Below, one piece after another: positions 1-7,337 of a stretch of 11,569 nt of DNA. This DNA comes from an uncultured Pseudorhodobacter sp. Lineage in GTDB: Bacteria > Pseudomonadota > Alphaproteobacteria > Rhodobacterales > Rhodobacteraceae. Position numbers and translations under genes: made by a program. The notes below the pieces were generated by a model that was given only the letters and a program-made list of their open reading frames with translations, was not told the DNA's origin and ran no database searches. Every line of letters begins with the position of its first letter. Within the stretch, counting starts at the first letter, position 1. Location: the NCBI GenBank assembly GCA_945957495.1, contig CAMFLG010000051.1, positions 1 to 11,569 on the forward strand, read 5' to 3'.

Positions 1-149
1 TTTATACGGTGATGGAGCGGGTGTTCGAGGAGCTGTCCTTCACGGCGCCGGACCGGTCGGGCGACGCGGTGGTGGTGGACGCGAGTTTTGTCGAGGCCAA
101 TCTGGGGGCGCTTTCCCGGTCTGCCGATTTGTCCCGCTATGTGCTTTGA
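1..149 (+). CDS. hslU: HslU, ATPase subunit of the HslUV protease (3' end only)
   Basis: Only the last 48 codons are visible, read in the frame beginning at base 3 and ending at TGA 147-149. HslU is the AAA+ unfoldase that feeds substrates to the HslV peptidase in the cytoplasm. The fragment begins YTVMERVFEELSF, which matches the helical C-terminal region of HslU (family pattern LxTVxERxxEExSF). It closes with LSRYVL, the family's characteristic tail (LSRFIL/LSRYIL), which docks between HslV subunits to activate the peptidase. The 'DASFVEANLGAL' stretch also fits the sub-C-terminal domain. The AAA+ core lies outside the window, so nothing can be said about Walker motifs. hslV normally precedes hslU. 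The match is short but distinctive. Confidence 0.9.
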   Translation, partial: YTVMERVFEELSFTAPDRSGDAVVVDASFVEANLGALSRSADLSRYVL

Positions 150-151
150 AA

Positions 152-176
152 GGGGTGTCCCGGCCCGGGACACCTT
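152..176 (+). terminator. hairpin after hslU, probable transcription terminator
   Basis: A perfect 9-bp stem (GGTGTCCCG at 154-162 and CGGGACACC at 166-174) closes on a 3-base loop, with two further G-T wobble pairs at its base. It starts three bases after the hslU stop. Only two T residues follow before the sequence becomes mixed, so it lacks the long T run of a textbook intrinsic terminator. It may still end or stabilise the hslVU transcript. Confidence 0.55.
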
Positions 177-199
177 CTGAACGGCTTTGTCTTCAATGG

Positions 200-217
200 G
201 TTAATCTTGCGATTAAC
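200..217. promoter_or_regulatory. GTTAATC/GATTAAC inverted repeat upstream of the lipoprotein gene
   Basis: A perfect 7-bp inverted repeat, GTTAATC (200-206) and GATTAAC (211-217) around TTGC, lies 50 bp before the start codon at 268, in the hslU/hydrolase gap. The TTAA cores are 8 bp apart. The alphaproteobacterial cell-cycle regulator CtrA recognises TTAA-N7-TTAA, so this is one base off that spacing. It could be a binding site for CtrA or another dimeric regulator, or part of a promoter. The symmetry is certain; its role is inferred. Confidence 0.35.
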
Positions 218-267
218 GCATTCTTCATACATTGGCTCGGCCAACTGGCCTGTTGTCTCAAACGTAA

Positions 268-1410
268 ATGGAGTGGCTTGGCGTGCGGCGTGCCCTAACG
301 ATCCTGTCCCTTGTCCTGCTGATGGCCTGCGCCCCACGCGGGCAAATCACGCTGGAGCCAAGCGCGGCGTCGGTCGGGCAGGTGCAGCGCATTTTCGTTG
401 GGACGACCCGCGCCCAGATGCCGGACGGATCCTTTGGCAGCGGGCGGTCCGAAAACCTGAGCCTTGCGCGCTTTGACATTTCGGTTCCGCCAAATCGGGG
501 GCTGGGCGAGATCAATTGGCCGCCGCGACACGGGCGCCGCGACGCCCAGACGCAGTTTCTGACAGTTGATGAACGCGTCTATCCCGCCGAGGCAGGCTTT
601 CGGGCCGACCTGAAGCGGCAGCTTGACCTGACGGGCGGCGACGCGGTGATCTTTGTGCATGGCTTCAACAACAATTTTGCCGAAGGCCTGTATCGTCTGG
701 CGCAGCTTTCGCACGACCTGAAGCTGTCCGGAACCTTCGTTCACTATGCCTGGCCCTCGGCTGCAGACCCTCTTGGCTATGAATTTGACAGGGATTCGGC
801 GATGTTTGCGCGGGATGGGCTGGAGCGTCTGATCCGCGAGGTTGAACGTGCCGGGGCCAAGCGGATTCTGTTGGTTGCACATTCGATGGGGGCAGAGCTT
901 ACCATGGAGACGCTGCAGCAGATCGCCATTCGCGGCGGCAAACGCACCCTTGACCACATCGGCGGGGTCATTCTGATTTCACCGGATATTGATGTCGATG
1001 TGTTCCGCAGTCAGGCGCATGCGATAGGTCATCTGCCCCAACCCTTCGTAATTTTCGGTTCCAACCGCGACCGCTATCTGCGGCTTTCGGCGGCTGTAAC
1101 GGGAACGCCCGATCGGCTTGGCTCGGTTTCCGATGTTACCAGTCTGGCCGATCTGGATGTGACGGTGCTGGATGTTGGCAATTTTTCTGCCGGTGCTGGG
1201 CATTTCGTGTTTGGTGATTCAGCGGCGTTGATCGGGCTGTTTGACAGCCTGCCAGAGTTCGAGGCGGCCCTGAATGCGCCGCGCGGCTTTCAGAATACGC
1301 AAGACCCCGGCCCCGCCGCGCCCGACCAAAAGGCAAAGCGGGTGGTGCTGCCGGGGCCAACCGTGGAATGCAAGGATACGCTTTGGCGTTTGGTGCCCTT
1401 GGGGTGCTGA
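268..1410 (+). CDS. alpha/beta-hydrolase lipoprotein (DUF900/COG4782 type esterase)
   Basis: 380 residues. The N-terminus is a lipoprotein signal: two arginines, a hydrophobic core, then lipobox L18-M19-A20-C21, so the mature protein should be lipid-anchored in the envelope. The hydrolase fold is shown by VIFVHGFNNNF (127-137), the oxyanion-hole strand typical of DUF900 proteins, and by AHSMGAE with likely nucleophile Ser206. SPDIDVD (238-244) holds the probable acid, Asp240 or Asp242, and GAGHFVF the probable catalytic His312. The family is annotated as esterase/lipase-like, with substrates mostly unknown. Position 268 is kept as the start because it gives a complete signal peptide, although no good Shine-Dalgarno precedes it. 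The gene is monocistronic and converges on the sugar operon, 39 bp away. A fold assignment is safe; the substrate is not known. Confidence 0.85.
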   Translation: MEWLGVRRALTILSLVLLMACAPRGQITLEPSAASVGQVQRIFVGTTRAQMPDGSFGSGRSENLSLARFDISVPPNRGLGEINWPPRHGRRDAQTQFLTVDERVYPAEAGFRADLKRQLDLTGGDAVIFVHGFNNNFAEGLYRLAQLSHDLKLSGTFVHYAWPSAADPLGYEFDRDSAMFARDGLERLIREVERAGAKRILLVAHSMGAELTMETLQQIAIRGGKRTLDHIGGVILISPDIDVDVFRSQAHAIGHLPQPFVIFGSNRDRYLRLSAAVTGTPDRLGSVSDVTSLADLDVTVLDVGNFSAGAGHFVFGDSAALIGLFDSLPEFEAALNAPRGFQNTQDPGPAAPDQKAKRVVLPGPTVECKDTLWRLVPLGC

Positions 1411-1449
1411 GGTGCACATCGCCAGCTTTGCTTGGCCGAAAGGGCCGCG

Positions 1450-2958
1450 CTACATCACCGCGCCGATTTGCCATGGCACGAATTCGGCGCCGCCAAAGCC
1501 CAGCGCCTCTGATTTCGTGACCTCGCCCGAGGCGACGCGGATCATCAGTTCGAACAGCTCTCGCCCCTTTTCGGCAAGCGTCACGCCCTCCAGAATGTCG
1601 CCGGTGTTCAGATCCATATCCTCTTGCATATGGGTGAACATTTCGGTGTTGGTGGCGACCTTGATGCAGGGTACGGGCTTGTACCCCGAAACCGAACCGC
1701 GCCCGGTGGTGAACACGATCAGATTGGCCCCCGACGCCACCTGCCCGGTGACAGAGCAGGGATCATAGCCTGGGCTGTCCATGAAGACGAAGCCCTTGCG
1801 GTCAATCGGTTCGGCAAAAAGATAGACGCCTTCCAAGGGGGCAGAGCCGCCCTTGGCAACCGCGCCCAGACTTTTTTCCAGAATGGTGGTCAAGCCGCCG
1901 CGTTTGTTGCCGGGGCTTGGGTTATTATCCATCTCGCCCTTGTTTCGGGCGGTGTAATCCTCCCACCAGTGGATGCGGTCGATCAGCTTTTCGCCAACCT
2001 CCGGGCTGACGGCGCGGGCGGTGAGCAGGTGTTCGGCGCCGTAAATCTCTGACGTTTCCGACAGGATCGTGGTGCCGCCATGCGCAACTAGCAGATCGGA
2101 GGCCACGCCGAGCGCGGGGTTGGCGGTGATGCCGGAGTAGCCATCCGACCCGCCGCACTGCATTCCGATCACCAGTTCAGAAACCGGGATCGGCTCGCGC
2201 TGGCAAGCCTCGGCCACCGTGGCCAGTTCGCGCAGCGCCGCGACGCCGCGTTCAACGGTGCGACGGGTGCCGCCGGCTTCCTGAATGGTCATGTGGTGAA
2301 ACTGGCCATCAGCGCGCAGGCGGGCCTTGCCGATCAGGGCGGGGATCTGCAGCACTTCGCAGCCCAGACCGACCAGCAGGATGCCCGCGAAATTCGGGTT
2401 CTTGGCGTAGCCCTGCAGGGTGCGGAACAGAGTGTCATAACCTTCGTTGTTGCCCGCCATGCCGCAGCCGGAAGAATGGGCAATTGGTACGATGCCATCG
2501 ACGTTTTTCAAGGCGCGAAACCAATCAGTCTTTTCCGCCTCTTCGGCGATGAAGCGGGCCACCGAGCCAGAGCAGTTCACCGAGGTCAGAACGCCGAGGT
2601 AGTTGCGTGTGCCGGCGCGGCCATCGGCGCGGCGAAAGCCCTGAAATGTGCGAAGTTCAGTCGCTGGTGTGACCGGGTGCATATCGGACCCGATGGCATG
2701 ATCAAGGGCAAGGGCGGACATGCCCAGATTCTGGACATGAACGTGGTCGCCCGCCGCAATCGCGCGCGTGGCCTGCCCGATGATCTGGCCATAACGCCGC
2801 ACCGTGGCACCTTGGTCGATGGGGTGCAGGGCGAATTTATGGCCGCGCGGAACGGGATTTGTCAGCGTGACATTGGCGACATGGGTTCCGGCAGAAAGGT
2901 CTGCCAAGGCAATGCCGACATCATCGCTTTCGGCAAGGACGATGTGGTTGGGTTTCAT
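1450..2958 (-). CDS. UxaA/GarD-family sugar-acid dehydratase, fused two-domain form
   Basis: 502 residues, the usual length of full altronate or galactarate dehydratases. Residues 1 to about 95 form the SAF-like N-terminal domain and about 105-495 the catalytic domain. Family blocks seen are GTRNYLGVLTSVNCSG (116-131), HSSGCG (161-166), GLGCE (197-201), GMQCGGSDGYSGITANP (265-281), NPSPGNKRGGLTTILEKS (346-363) and MDSPG (393-397). Cys129, Cys165, Cys200 and Cys268 are candidate metal ligands for this iron-dependent group. Known members dehydrate D-altronate to 2-keto-3-deoxygluconate or act on galactarate. In Campylobacter jejuni the split homologues Cj0482/Cj0483 belong to the L-fucose cluster. 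Here an L-fuconate or L-galactonate type substrate is inferred, because its ATG overlaps the stop of the L-fucose-dehydrogenase-like gene by 4 bp. It is the last gene of the operon. Family is secure, substrate is not. Confidence 0.9.
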   Translation of the reverse strand: MKPNHIVLAESDDVGIALADLSAGTHVANVTLTNPVPRGHKFALHPIDQGATVRRYGQIIGQATRAIAAGDHVHVQNLGMSALALDHAIGSDMHPVTPATELRTFQGFRRADGRAGTRNYLGVLTSVNCSGSVARFIAEEAEKTDWFRALKNVDGIVPIAHSSGCGMAGNNEGYDTLFRTLQGYAKNPNFAGILLVGLGCEVLQIPALIGKARLRADGQFHHMTIQEAGGTRRTVERGVAALRELATVAEACQREPIPVSELVIGMQCGGSDGYSGITANPALGVASDLLVAHGGTTILSETSEIYGAEHLLTARAVSPEVGEKLIDRIHWWEDYTARNKGEMDNNPSPGNKRGGLTTILEKSLGAVAKGGSAPLEGVYLFAEPIDRKGFVFMDSPGYDPCSVTGQVASGANLIVFTTGRGSVSGYKPVPCIKVATNTEMFTHMQEDMDLNTGDILEGVTLAEKGRELFELMIRVASGEVTKSEALGFGGAEFVPWQIGAVM

Positions 2959-3734
2959 TGCCCAACCCCGGCCAAGGCGCGGTCAAGATGAGTGTAGCCG
3001 CCATCGACGAACAGCCACTGTCCGGTCAGGTGCAGGGCACGCTGCGACAGGGCAAAGACCACCATCGCGGCGATTTCGTCGGCGCCGGTCATGCGCTGAC
3101 CCAGCGGGATGCGGGCAGTGATTTCGGCCAGCTTCGCCGTGGGGTCGTCAAAGCTGTTGATCCAGCGTTCGTAAAGAGGGGTCATCACCTCTGCCGGGAT
3201 GACGGCGTTGACGCGTACGCCGTGTGGGGCAAAGGCGGCGGCCCATTCGCGGGTCAGCCCCAGCTGCGCGGCCTTGGCCGCGACATAGGCCGAGGTGTTG
3301 CCCTGACCAGTGACTGCGGTTTTTGAGCTGATATTCACAATGGCGCCAGTGGTGTCTTTCAGATCCTGCTGCAACAGGTGAACCAGCGTGTAGTAATGGA
3401 TCAGGTTGCGATCAAGCGAGGCGCGAAACGCCTCGGGCCCAGCCTCGATTCCAACGCCGTCATTGACGCCCGCGTTGTTGACCAGACCGTAGATGGCGCC
3501 AAAGCGGGCGCGGGTTTCATCAACCGCGGCGCGGCATTCATCATCGTTGGAAAGTTCAACCTGCATCCAGCCAGCCATCGGGCCCAAGGACGCCAGCCAG
3601 TCGGGATCGGGCGCGCGGCGGGCAAAGATCACCGGTGCCGCACCTTCCGCCGCCAGCTGCTGCGAGATGGCACCACCGATGCCTGCCGCACCCCCCGTGA
3701 CGATCACCACTTTGCCCTTCAGGCCCATATCCAT
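2955..3734 (-). CDS. short-chain dehydrogenase, L-fucose dehydrogenase-like
   Basis: 259 residues from the chosen start, a classical SDR with a Rossmann fold. TGGAAGIG (13-20) is the cofactor glycine motif and NNAG is at 86-89. The catalytic tetrad reads Asn110, Ser137, Tyr150, Lys154 (YVAAK). Arginines 39-40 after the second strand suggest NADP(H) preference. NNAGVNDGVG, RNLIHYY, SSKTAVTGQGNTS, NAVIPAEVMTPLY and GQWLFVDGGYTHLDRAL together match, from memory, the bacterial L-fucose dehydrogenase subgroup (Burkholderia enzymes; FucX of C. jejuni is also an SDR). These oxidise L-fucose, and often L-galactose and D-arabinose, to the lactone. An in-frame ATG at 3752 is rejected: it has no ribosome site and abuts a hairpin, whereas ATG 3734 has AAGGA 8 bases upstream. 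The gene overlaps the following dehydratase gene by 4 bp. Confidence 0.85.
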   Translation of the reverse strand: MDMGLKGKVVIVTGGAAGIGGAISQQLAAEGAAPVIFARRAPDPDWLASLGPMAGWMQVELSNDDECRAAVDETRARFGAIYGLVNNAGVNDGVGIEAGPEAFRASLDRNLIHYYTLVHLLQQDLKDTTGAIVNISSKTAVTGQGNTSAYVAAKAAQLGLTREWAAAFAPHGVRVNAVIPAEVMTPLYERWINSFDDPTAKLAEITARIPLGQRMTGADEIAAMVVFALSQRALHLTGQWLFVDGGYTHLDRALAGVGQ

Positions 3735-3742
3735 CGTATTCT

Positions 3743-3747
3743 TCCTT
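3743..3747 (-). promoter_or_regulatory. ribosome-binding site fixing the SDR start at 3734
   Basis: On the minus strand AAGGA lies 8 bases before ATG 3734. The longer reading frame from ATG 3752 has only the base of a GC-rich hairpin upstream, so the shorter start is preferred. Confidence 0.6.
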
Positions 3748-3755
3748 GTCATGAA

Positions 3756-3781
3756 ACCGGCCCCGGAAAACCGGGGCCGGT
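3756..3781 (-). other. 11-bp GC-rich hairpin between binding-protein and SDR genes
   Basis: A perfect 11-bp stem (ACCGGCCCCGG at 3756-3766, paired with 3771-3781) closes on four T residues in the minus-strand RNA. It begins 17 bases after the stop codon of the binding-protein gene and is not followed by a T run, so full intrinsic termination is unlikely. Such structures downstream of a binding-protein gene commonly protect the upstream mRNA from 3' exonucleases or attenuate read-through, keeping the binding protein in excess over downstream enzymes. The structure is plain in the sequence; its function is inferred. Confidence 0.6.
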
Positions 3782-3797
3782 GGTCTTGTAGATCAGA

Positions 3798-4745
3798 TCA
3801 ATCGTAGAGAACGGCCACGATTTCCGGGGCGTCGATGTTGGTCTTGTCGTACCAGGCGAAGCCCGAGTCGATCTTGGGCGGCAGTTTCTCGCCTTTGACG
3901 GCGGCAATGGCGGCCTTGACGGTTTCGTAGCCAATACCGACCGGGTTCTGCGTGATGGCACCGGCCATTTCGCCCGAACGGATCGCGTCTTTCTGCAGCT
4001 TGCCCGAGTCATAACCGATCACGGTGATGCCAGTTGCACCGGTTTCCTTGACGCCGTTCAGCACACCGATGGCAGAGCCTTCATTCGCGCCGAAAAAGCC
4101 TTTCAGATCGGGATGGGCAGTCAGGATCGCCTTGGTGATCTCTGTCGATTGCAGTTGGTCGCCCGCGCCGTATTGGATATCGACGATCTCGATATTCGGA
4201 TAGGCTTCCTTGACGCGGTTCACAAAGCCATCGCGGCGGTCGATGCCGGTGCGCGAGGTTTGGTCGTGAACGACAAGCGCCACTTTGCCCGCGCCACCGA
4301 TCAGTTCGGCCATCTTGTCGGCAGCAAAGGCGGCTGCGGCAAGGTTGTCGGTGGTGACGGTGGTTGCCGGAATATCGCTGTCAACGCCAGAGTCGAAGGC
4401 GATGATCGGGATGCCGGCTTCTTGCGCCTGTTTCAGCAGCGGGATGGCGGCCTGGCTGTCCAGCGCTGCAAAGCCGATGGCGGCGGGTTTCTTGGCAAGG
4501 GCGGCGGCAAGCATATCCATCTGCTTGTCAACCTGGGCTTCGGTATCCGGGCCCTCGAAGGTGACATCCACGCCGAATTCGGTGGCGGCCTTGTCTGCGC
4601 CTGCCTTCACCGCTTGCCAGAACTGGTGCTGAAAGCCTTTCGAGATCAGCGGGATGTAAAGCTTGTCCTGGGCGCGGGCGATGCCGGTGGTGGCAAGCAA
4701 TGCGCCTGCACCTGCAGCGCCGAGTAGGGTTCTTCTGTTCAGCAT
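3798..4745 (-). CDS. periplasmic sugar-binding protein of ABC importer (RbsB-like, type I fold)
   Basis: 315 residues. The N-terminus MLNRRTLLGAAGAGALL carries a twin arginine followed by a hydrophobic core and ends ARA-QD, giving a likely Tat-type signal cleaved after residue 25. The mature part is a Peripla_BP_4 (ribose/galactose-binding-protein-like) protein: IPLISKGFQHQFWQAVKAG near the start, then PAAIGFAALDSQAAIPLL, GIPIIAFDSGVDSD, DQTSRTGIDRRDGF at the hinge and ligand region, GFFGANEGSAIGV and VIGYDSG. It should capture a monosaccharide in the periplasm for the adjacent permease and ATPase. An in-frame upstream ATG at 4841 would add 32 hydrophilic residues and overlap the permease gene, and is rejected. 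GGAGG lies 7 bases before 4745. The gene is fourth in the operon, after a 61-bp gap, and is followed by a strong hairpin. The actual sugar cannot be read from sequence. Confidence 0.92.
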   Translation of the reverse strand: MLNRRTLLGAAGAGALLATTGIARAQDKLYIPLISKGFQHQFWQAVKAGADKAATEFGVDVTFEGPDTEAQVDKQMDMLAAALAKKPAAIGFAALDSQAAIPLLKQAQEAGIPIIAFDSGVDSDIPATTVTTDNLAAAAFAADKMAELIGGAGKVALVVHDQTSRTGIDRRDGFVNRVKEAYPNIEIVDIQYGAGDQLQSTEITKAILTAHPDLKGFFGANEGSAIGVLNGVKETGATGITVIGYDSGKLQKDAIRSGEMAGAITQNPVGIGYETVKAAIAAVKGEKLPPKIDSGFAWYDKTNIDAPEIVAVLYD

Positions 4746-4752
4746 CGGTTTT

Positions 4753-4757
4753 CCTCC
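4753..4757 (-). promoter_or_regulatory. strong ribosome-binding site for the sugar-binding protein
   Basis: GGAGG on the minus strand, 7 bases before ATG 4745, decides the start in favour of the form whose first residues are the signal peptide. Confidence 0.7.
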
Positions 4758-4806
4758 GTTGGATGCGTGAAAAATGTTTTCGGAACGTTCGTCGTTCTCT
4801 TCTTGG

Positions 4807-5820
4807 TCAGCCAGCCCGCCGTCTGCGCAGCATGTCTGCATAGACGGCGAGAATGATGATGAGGCCTGTCACCACGGTCTGCCATTCCTGGGCGACCGAC
4901 ATGATGCGCAGACCGTTGAGCAGTACGCTCATGATCAGAGCGCCAATGATGGTGCCCAGGACCGAGCCGCGCCCCCCGGCAAGCGAGGTGCCGCCAATCA
5001 CAACGGCGGCGATCGCGTCAAGCTCATAGCCCAGACCCAGCGCGGGCTGCGCCGAGTTCAGGCGCGAGGCGATCAGCAGACCGGCAATGCCGCAGATGCT
5101 GCCCGCCAGCGCATAGATCGCTACCTTCCAGCCATCGGCGTTGACGCCAGACAGGCGCACGGCCTCTTCGTTCGAGCCCAGCGCAAAGCAGTAGCGGCCC
5201 AGCGTGGTGCGGTTCAGCACCCAAGAAATTGTCGTGGCCAGAATGAACAGGATCAACACGCCGTTTGGCAGCGGCACCGAGGGGATCACCGCGCCAATAA
5301 GCGACCCGGTGGACAGCAGCGGAAAGCTGGGGGTGTCGTTGAAATAGATCGGCTTGGTGCCAGAGATCACCAACGACAGGCCCTTGAGGATCAGCATCAT
5401 GCCCAGGGTTGCGATGAAGGGCGGGATCTTCATCCGTGCAATCAGGGTGCCCGAGATGAAGCCCGAACAGCCCCCGACAATGATCGCGGCGGCGATGCCA
5501 AAGGGCAGGGCCATGCCCCAATAGGTCAGCACCACGCCAGCGATGACGGCGGTAAAGGTCATGAGCGTGCCAACTGAAAGGTCGATGCCGCCGGTGATGA
5601 TCACAAGTGTTGCTGCGACGGCAAGCACACCGTTCACGCTGGTCGCTTGCAGGATGGCAAGGATGTTTGCCGTTTGCAGAAAGTTCGGCGAGGCGAGCGA
5701 AAAGAACACCAGCAGCACGATCAGACTGGCGAAGGCGAGGATCTTTTGCTGCGCGCCAGAGGCAAGCAGACCCTTGGCCGGGGCAGATTTTGCCGGGGAT
5801 GATGTGGGGGCAAGTGTCAT
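4807..5820 (-). CDS. sugar ABC transporter permease (RbsC-like, BPD_transp_2)
   Basis: 337 residues, the usual size for RbsC/XylH-type permeases, which dimerise in the inner membrane. A short polar cytoplasmic N-terminus is followed by many hydrophobic segments, beginning with KILAFASLIVLLVFFSLASP. Family marks are ITGGIDLSVGTLM, IPPFIATLGMMLILKGLS, the conserved loop GSNEEAVRLSGV, and IGGTSLAGGRGSVLGTIIGAL, the ATPase-contacting region. It ends with basic RRRRAG. The reading frame can be extended upstream to 5928, but that N-terminus is arginine-rich, non-family sequence lying inside the ATPase gene. ATG 5820 overlaps the ATPase stop by 4 bp (ATGA) and has a strong ribosome site, so it is the start. 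It forms one importer with the ATPase and binding protein on either side. Confidence 0.93.
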   Translation of the reverse strand: MTLAPTSSPAKSAPAKGLLASGAQQKILAFASLIVLLVFFSLASPNFLQTANILAILQATSVNGVLAVAATLVIITGGIDLSVGTLMTFTAVIAGVVLTYWGMALPFGIAAAIIVGGCSGFISGTLIARMKIPPFIATLGMMLILKGLSLVISGTKPIYFNDTPSFPLLSTGSLIGAVIPSVPLPNGVLILFILATTISWVLNRTTLGRYCFALGSNEEAVRLSGVNADGWKVAIYALAGSICGIAGLLIASRLNSAQPALGLGYELDAIAAVVIGGTSLAGGRGSVLGTIIGALIMSVLLNGLRIMSVAQEWQTVVTGLIIILAVYADMLRRRRAG

Positions 5821-7337
5821 GCGAGTGCTCCTTCCAGTGCCCCATCGCGAAGCGTCGCGAGGCGCATGATCTCTTGTTGGCTGGTGTTCGGACCGCCGGG
5901 TAGAATGCCGGTCAAACGGCCTTCGCACATCACCGCTATGCGGTGCGACAGGCGCAGAACCTCTGGCAATTCCGAACTGATGACGATGATCGCCTTGCCT
6001 TGAGCTGCAAGGTCCAGCAGCAGACGGTAGATTTCGGCCTTGGCGCCCACGTCAATGCCGCGTGTGGGTTCATCAAAAATCAGAATGTCGCAGTCGCGCA
6101 ACAGCCATTTGGCGATGACGACCTTTTGCTGATTGCCGCCAGACAGCAGGCGAACCTCTTGCTTGTCAGAGGGGGTGCGGATCGCAAGGCTTTGGATATA
6201 GTCGGCGGCGACCTTTGCCAGCGCCGGTTCATCAACGCGCATGAAGCGGTCGGAAAACCGTTCCAGCGACGGCAGCGCAATGTTGCCGCGCACGTCGATG
6301 CCCAGGGCAAGGCCGAAATGCTTGCGGTCTTCGGACAGATAGCCGATGCCCGCCGCCACGGCATCGCGCGGGCTGCGGATGTTGCGGGGTTGGCCATTGA
6401 CGGTGATGTCGCCCGCCTCGCGCGGATCGGCACCAAAGATCACCCGGGCCACCTCTGTCCGGCCTGCGCCCATCAGGCCCGCAAAGCCCAGAATCTCGCC
6501 CCGCCGCAGATCAAAGCCGACATCGCGCACCATGCGGCCACGTTTCAACCCGCGCACCGACAGAACCACCGGAGCCGCCGACAGATCGGGGATTTCGGCG
6601 GCGGTCTGATCCAGTTCGCGGCCCACCATCATAGAGATGATGGTTTCAATCGGGGTGTCCGCGGCAGCGACGGTGCCAACATAGGCGCCGTCGCGCATGA
6701 CGGTGACGCGATCGGAAATACGGCGAATCTCGTCCATCTTGTGGCTGATGTAGACGATGGCAACGCCTTCGGATTTCAGGCGGCGGATGATCGCAAAAAG
6801 CTCGTCGGTTTCGGCGTCGTTCAGGGCGGCGGTGGGTTCATCCATGATCAGGATGCGCGAACGGAACGACAGCGCCTTGGCGATTTCAACCATCTGCTGT
6901 TTGGCGATGGTCAGGCTGCGGACCTCGGCCTTTGGGTCGATTGGCACTTTCATGGCGGCAAAGATTGCCTCCGCATCGCGGTTCAGCTGCGCCTCGTTCA
7001 GCACGCCCCAGCGGTTGCGGGGTTCGCGGCCGATGAAGATGTTCTGCGCGACGTTCAGATCTGGCATGAGCGCCAGTTCCTGATGGATGATGCCGATGCC
7101 CAGCGCCTGTGCGGCGCGCGGGCCGACGATCTTTTCTTCTTGTCCGTTCACCTGAATAGAGCCGCTGTCGGGGCTGTAGATGCCCGACAGAATTTTCATC
7201 AGCGTGGATTTTCCGGCGCCGTTTTCGCCCATCAGGGCATGAACCTCGCCCGCGTAAAGATCGAACTGCGCTTCCCGCAGGGCATAGACGCCGGGGAACC
7301 GCTTTTCGATGCCAGTCATGCGGATGACGGGGGTCAT
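5817..7337 (-). CDS. sugar ABC transporter ATPase, two nucleotide-binding domains (RbsA/MglA-like)
   Basis: 506 residues, the tandem-NBD architecture of CUT2 sugar importers. Domain 1 has Walker A GENGAGKST (37-45), Q-loop Gln86, signature-position sequence LTIAKQQMVEIAKAL (142-156), Walker B ILIMDEPTAAL (162-172) and switch His199. Domain 2 begins near residue 257 with a degenerate Walker A, GLMGAGRTE (287-295), where Arg replaces Lys, as is normal for RbsA-type second domains. A canonical LSGGNQQKV signature and Walker B ILIFDEPTRGID follow. The protein energises sugar import at the cytoplasmic face of the permease. Its ATG overlaps the stop of the dehydrogenase gene by 4 bp (ATGA), with GGAGGG 6 bases before the start, so the genes are translationally coupled. 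Confidence 0.95.
   Translation of the reverse strand: MTPVIRMTGIEKRFPGVYALREAQFDLYAGEVHALMGENGAGKSTLMKILSGIYSPDSGSIQVNGQEEKIVGPRAAQALGIGIIHQELALMPDLNVAQNIFIGREPRNRWGVLNEAQLNRDAEAIFAAMKVPIDPKAEVRSLTIAKQQMVEIAKALSFRSRILIMDEPTAALNDAETDELFAIIRRLKSEGVAIVYISHKMDEIRRISDRVTVMRDGAYVGTVAAADTPIETIISMMVGRELDQTAAEIPDLSAAPVVLSVRGLKRGRMVRDVGFDLRRGEILGFAGLMGAGRTEVARVIFGADPREAGDITVNGQPRNIRSPRDAVAAGIGYLSEDRKHFGLALGIDVRGNIALPSLERFSDRFMRVDEPALAKVAADYIQSLAIRTPSDKQEVRLLSGGNQQKVVIAKWLLRDCDILIFDEPTRGIDVGAKAEIYRLLLDLAAQGKAIIVISSELPEVLRLSHRIAVMCEGRLTGILPGGPNTSQQEIMRLATLRDGALEGALA
5828..5835 (-). promoter_or_regulatory. ribosome-binding site fixing the permease start at 5820
   Basis: GGAAGGAG on the minus strand, 7 bases before ATG 5820 and inside the end of the ATPase gene. 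It supports translational coupling and rules against the longer frame starting at 5928. Confidence 0.7.

Noticed and set aside
1411..1449. Possible bidirectional terminator between the converging hydrolase and dehydratase genes
   Set aside because: Only 4-bp stems (GGCC-N5-GGCC and GCCA-N8-TGGC) can be drawn, with no T run; too weak to call.
2293..2991. 232-codon + strand frame opposite the UxaA-family gene
   Set aside because: Antisense shadow with no motifs or ribosome site; the dehydratase motifs are on the other strand.
4783..4790. GAACGTTC palindrome in the permease/binding-protein gap
   Set aside because: An isolated 8-bp palindrome with no second copy or promoter context.
4746..4841. 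Upstream start for the binding protein at 4841
   Set aside because: It would place 32 acidic, cysteine-containing residues before an intact signal peptide; the ribosome site at 4753-4757 favours 4745.
4774..5577. 267-codon + strand frame opposite the permease gene
   Set aside because: Its product is rich in Gln, His, Arg and Ala with no family motif; the minus-strand permease in the same DNA is unmistakable.
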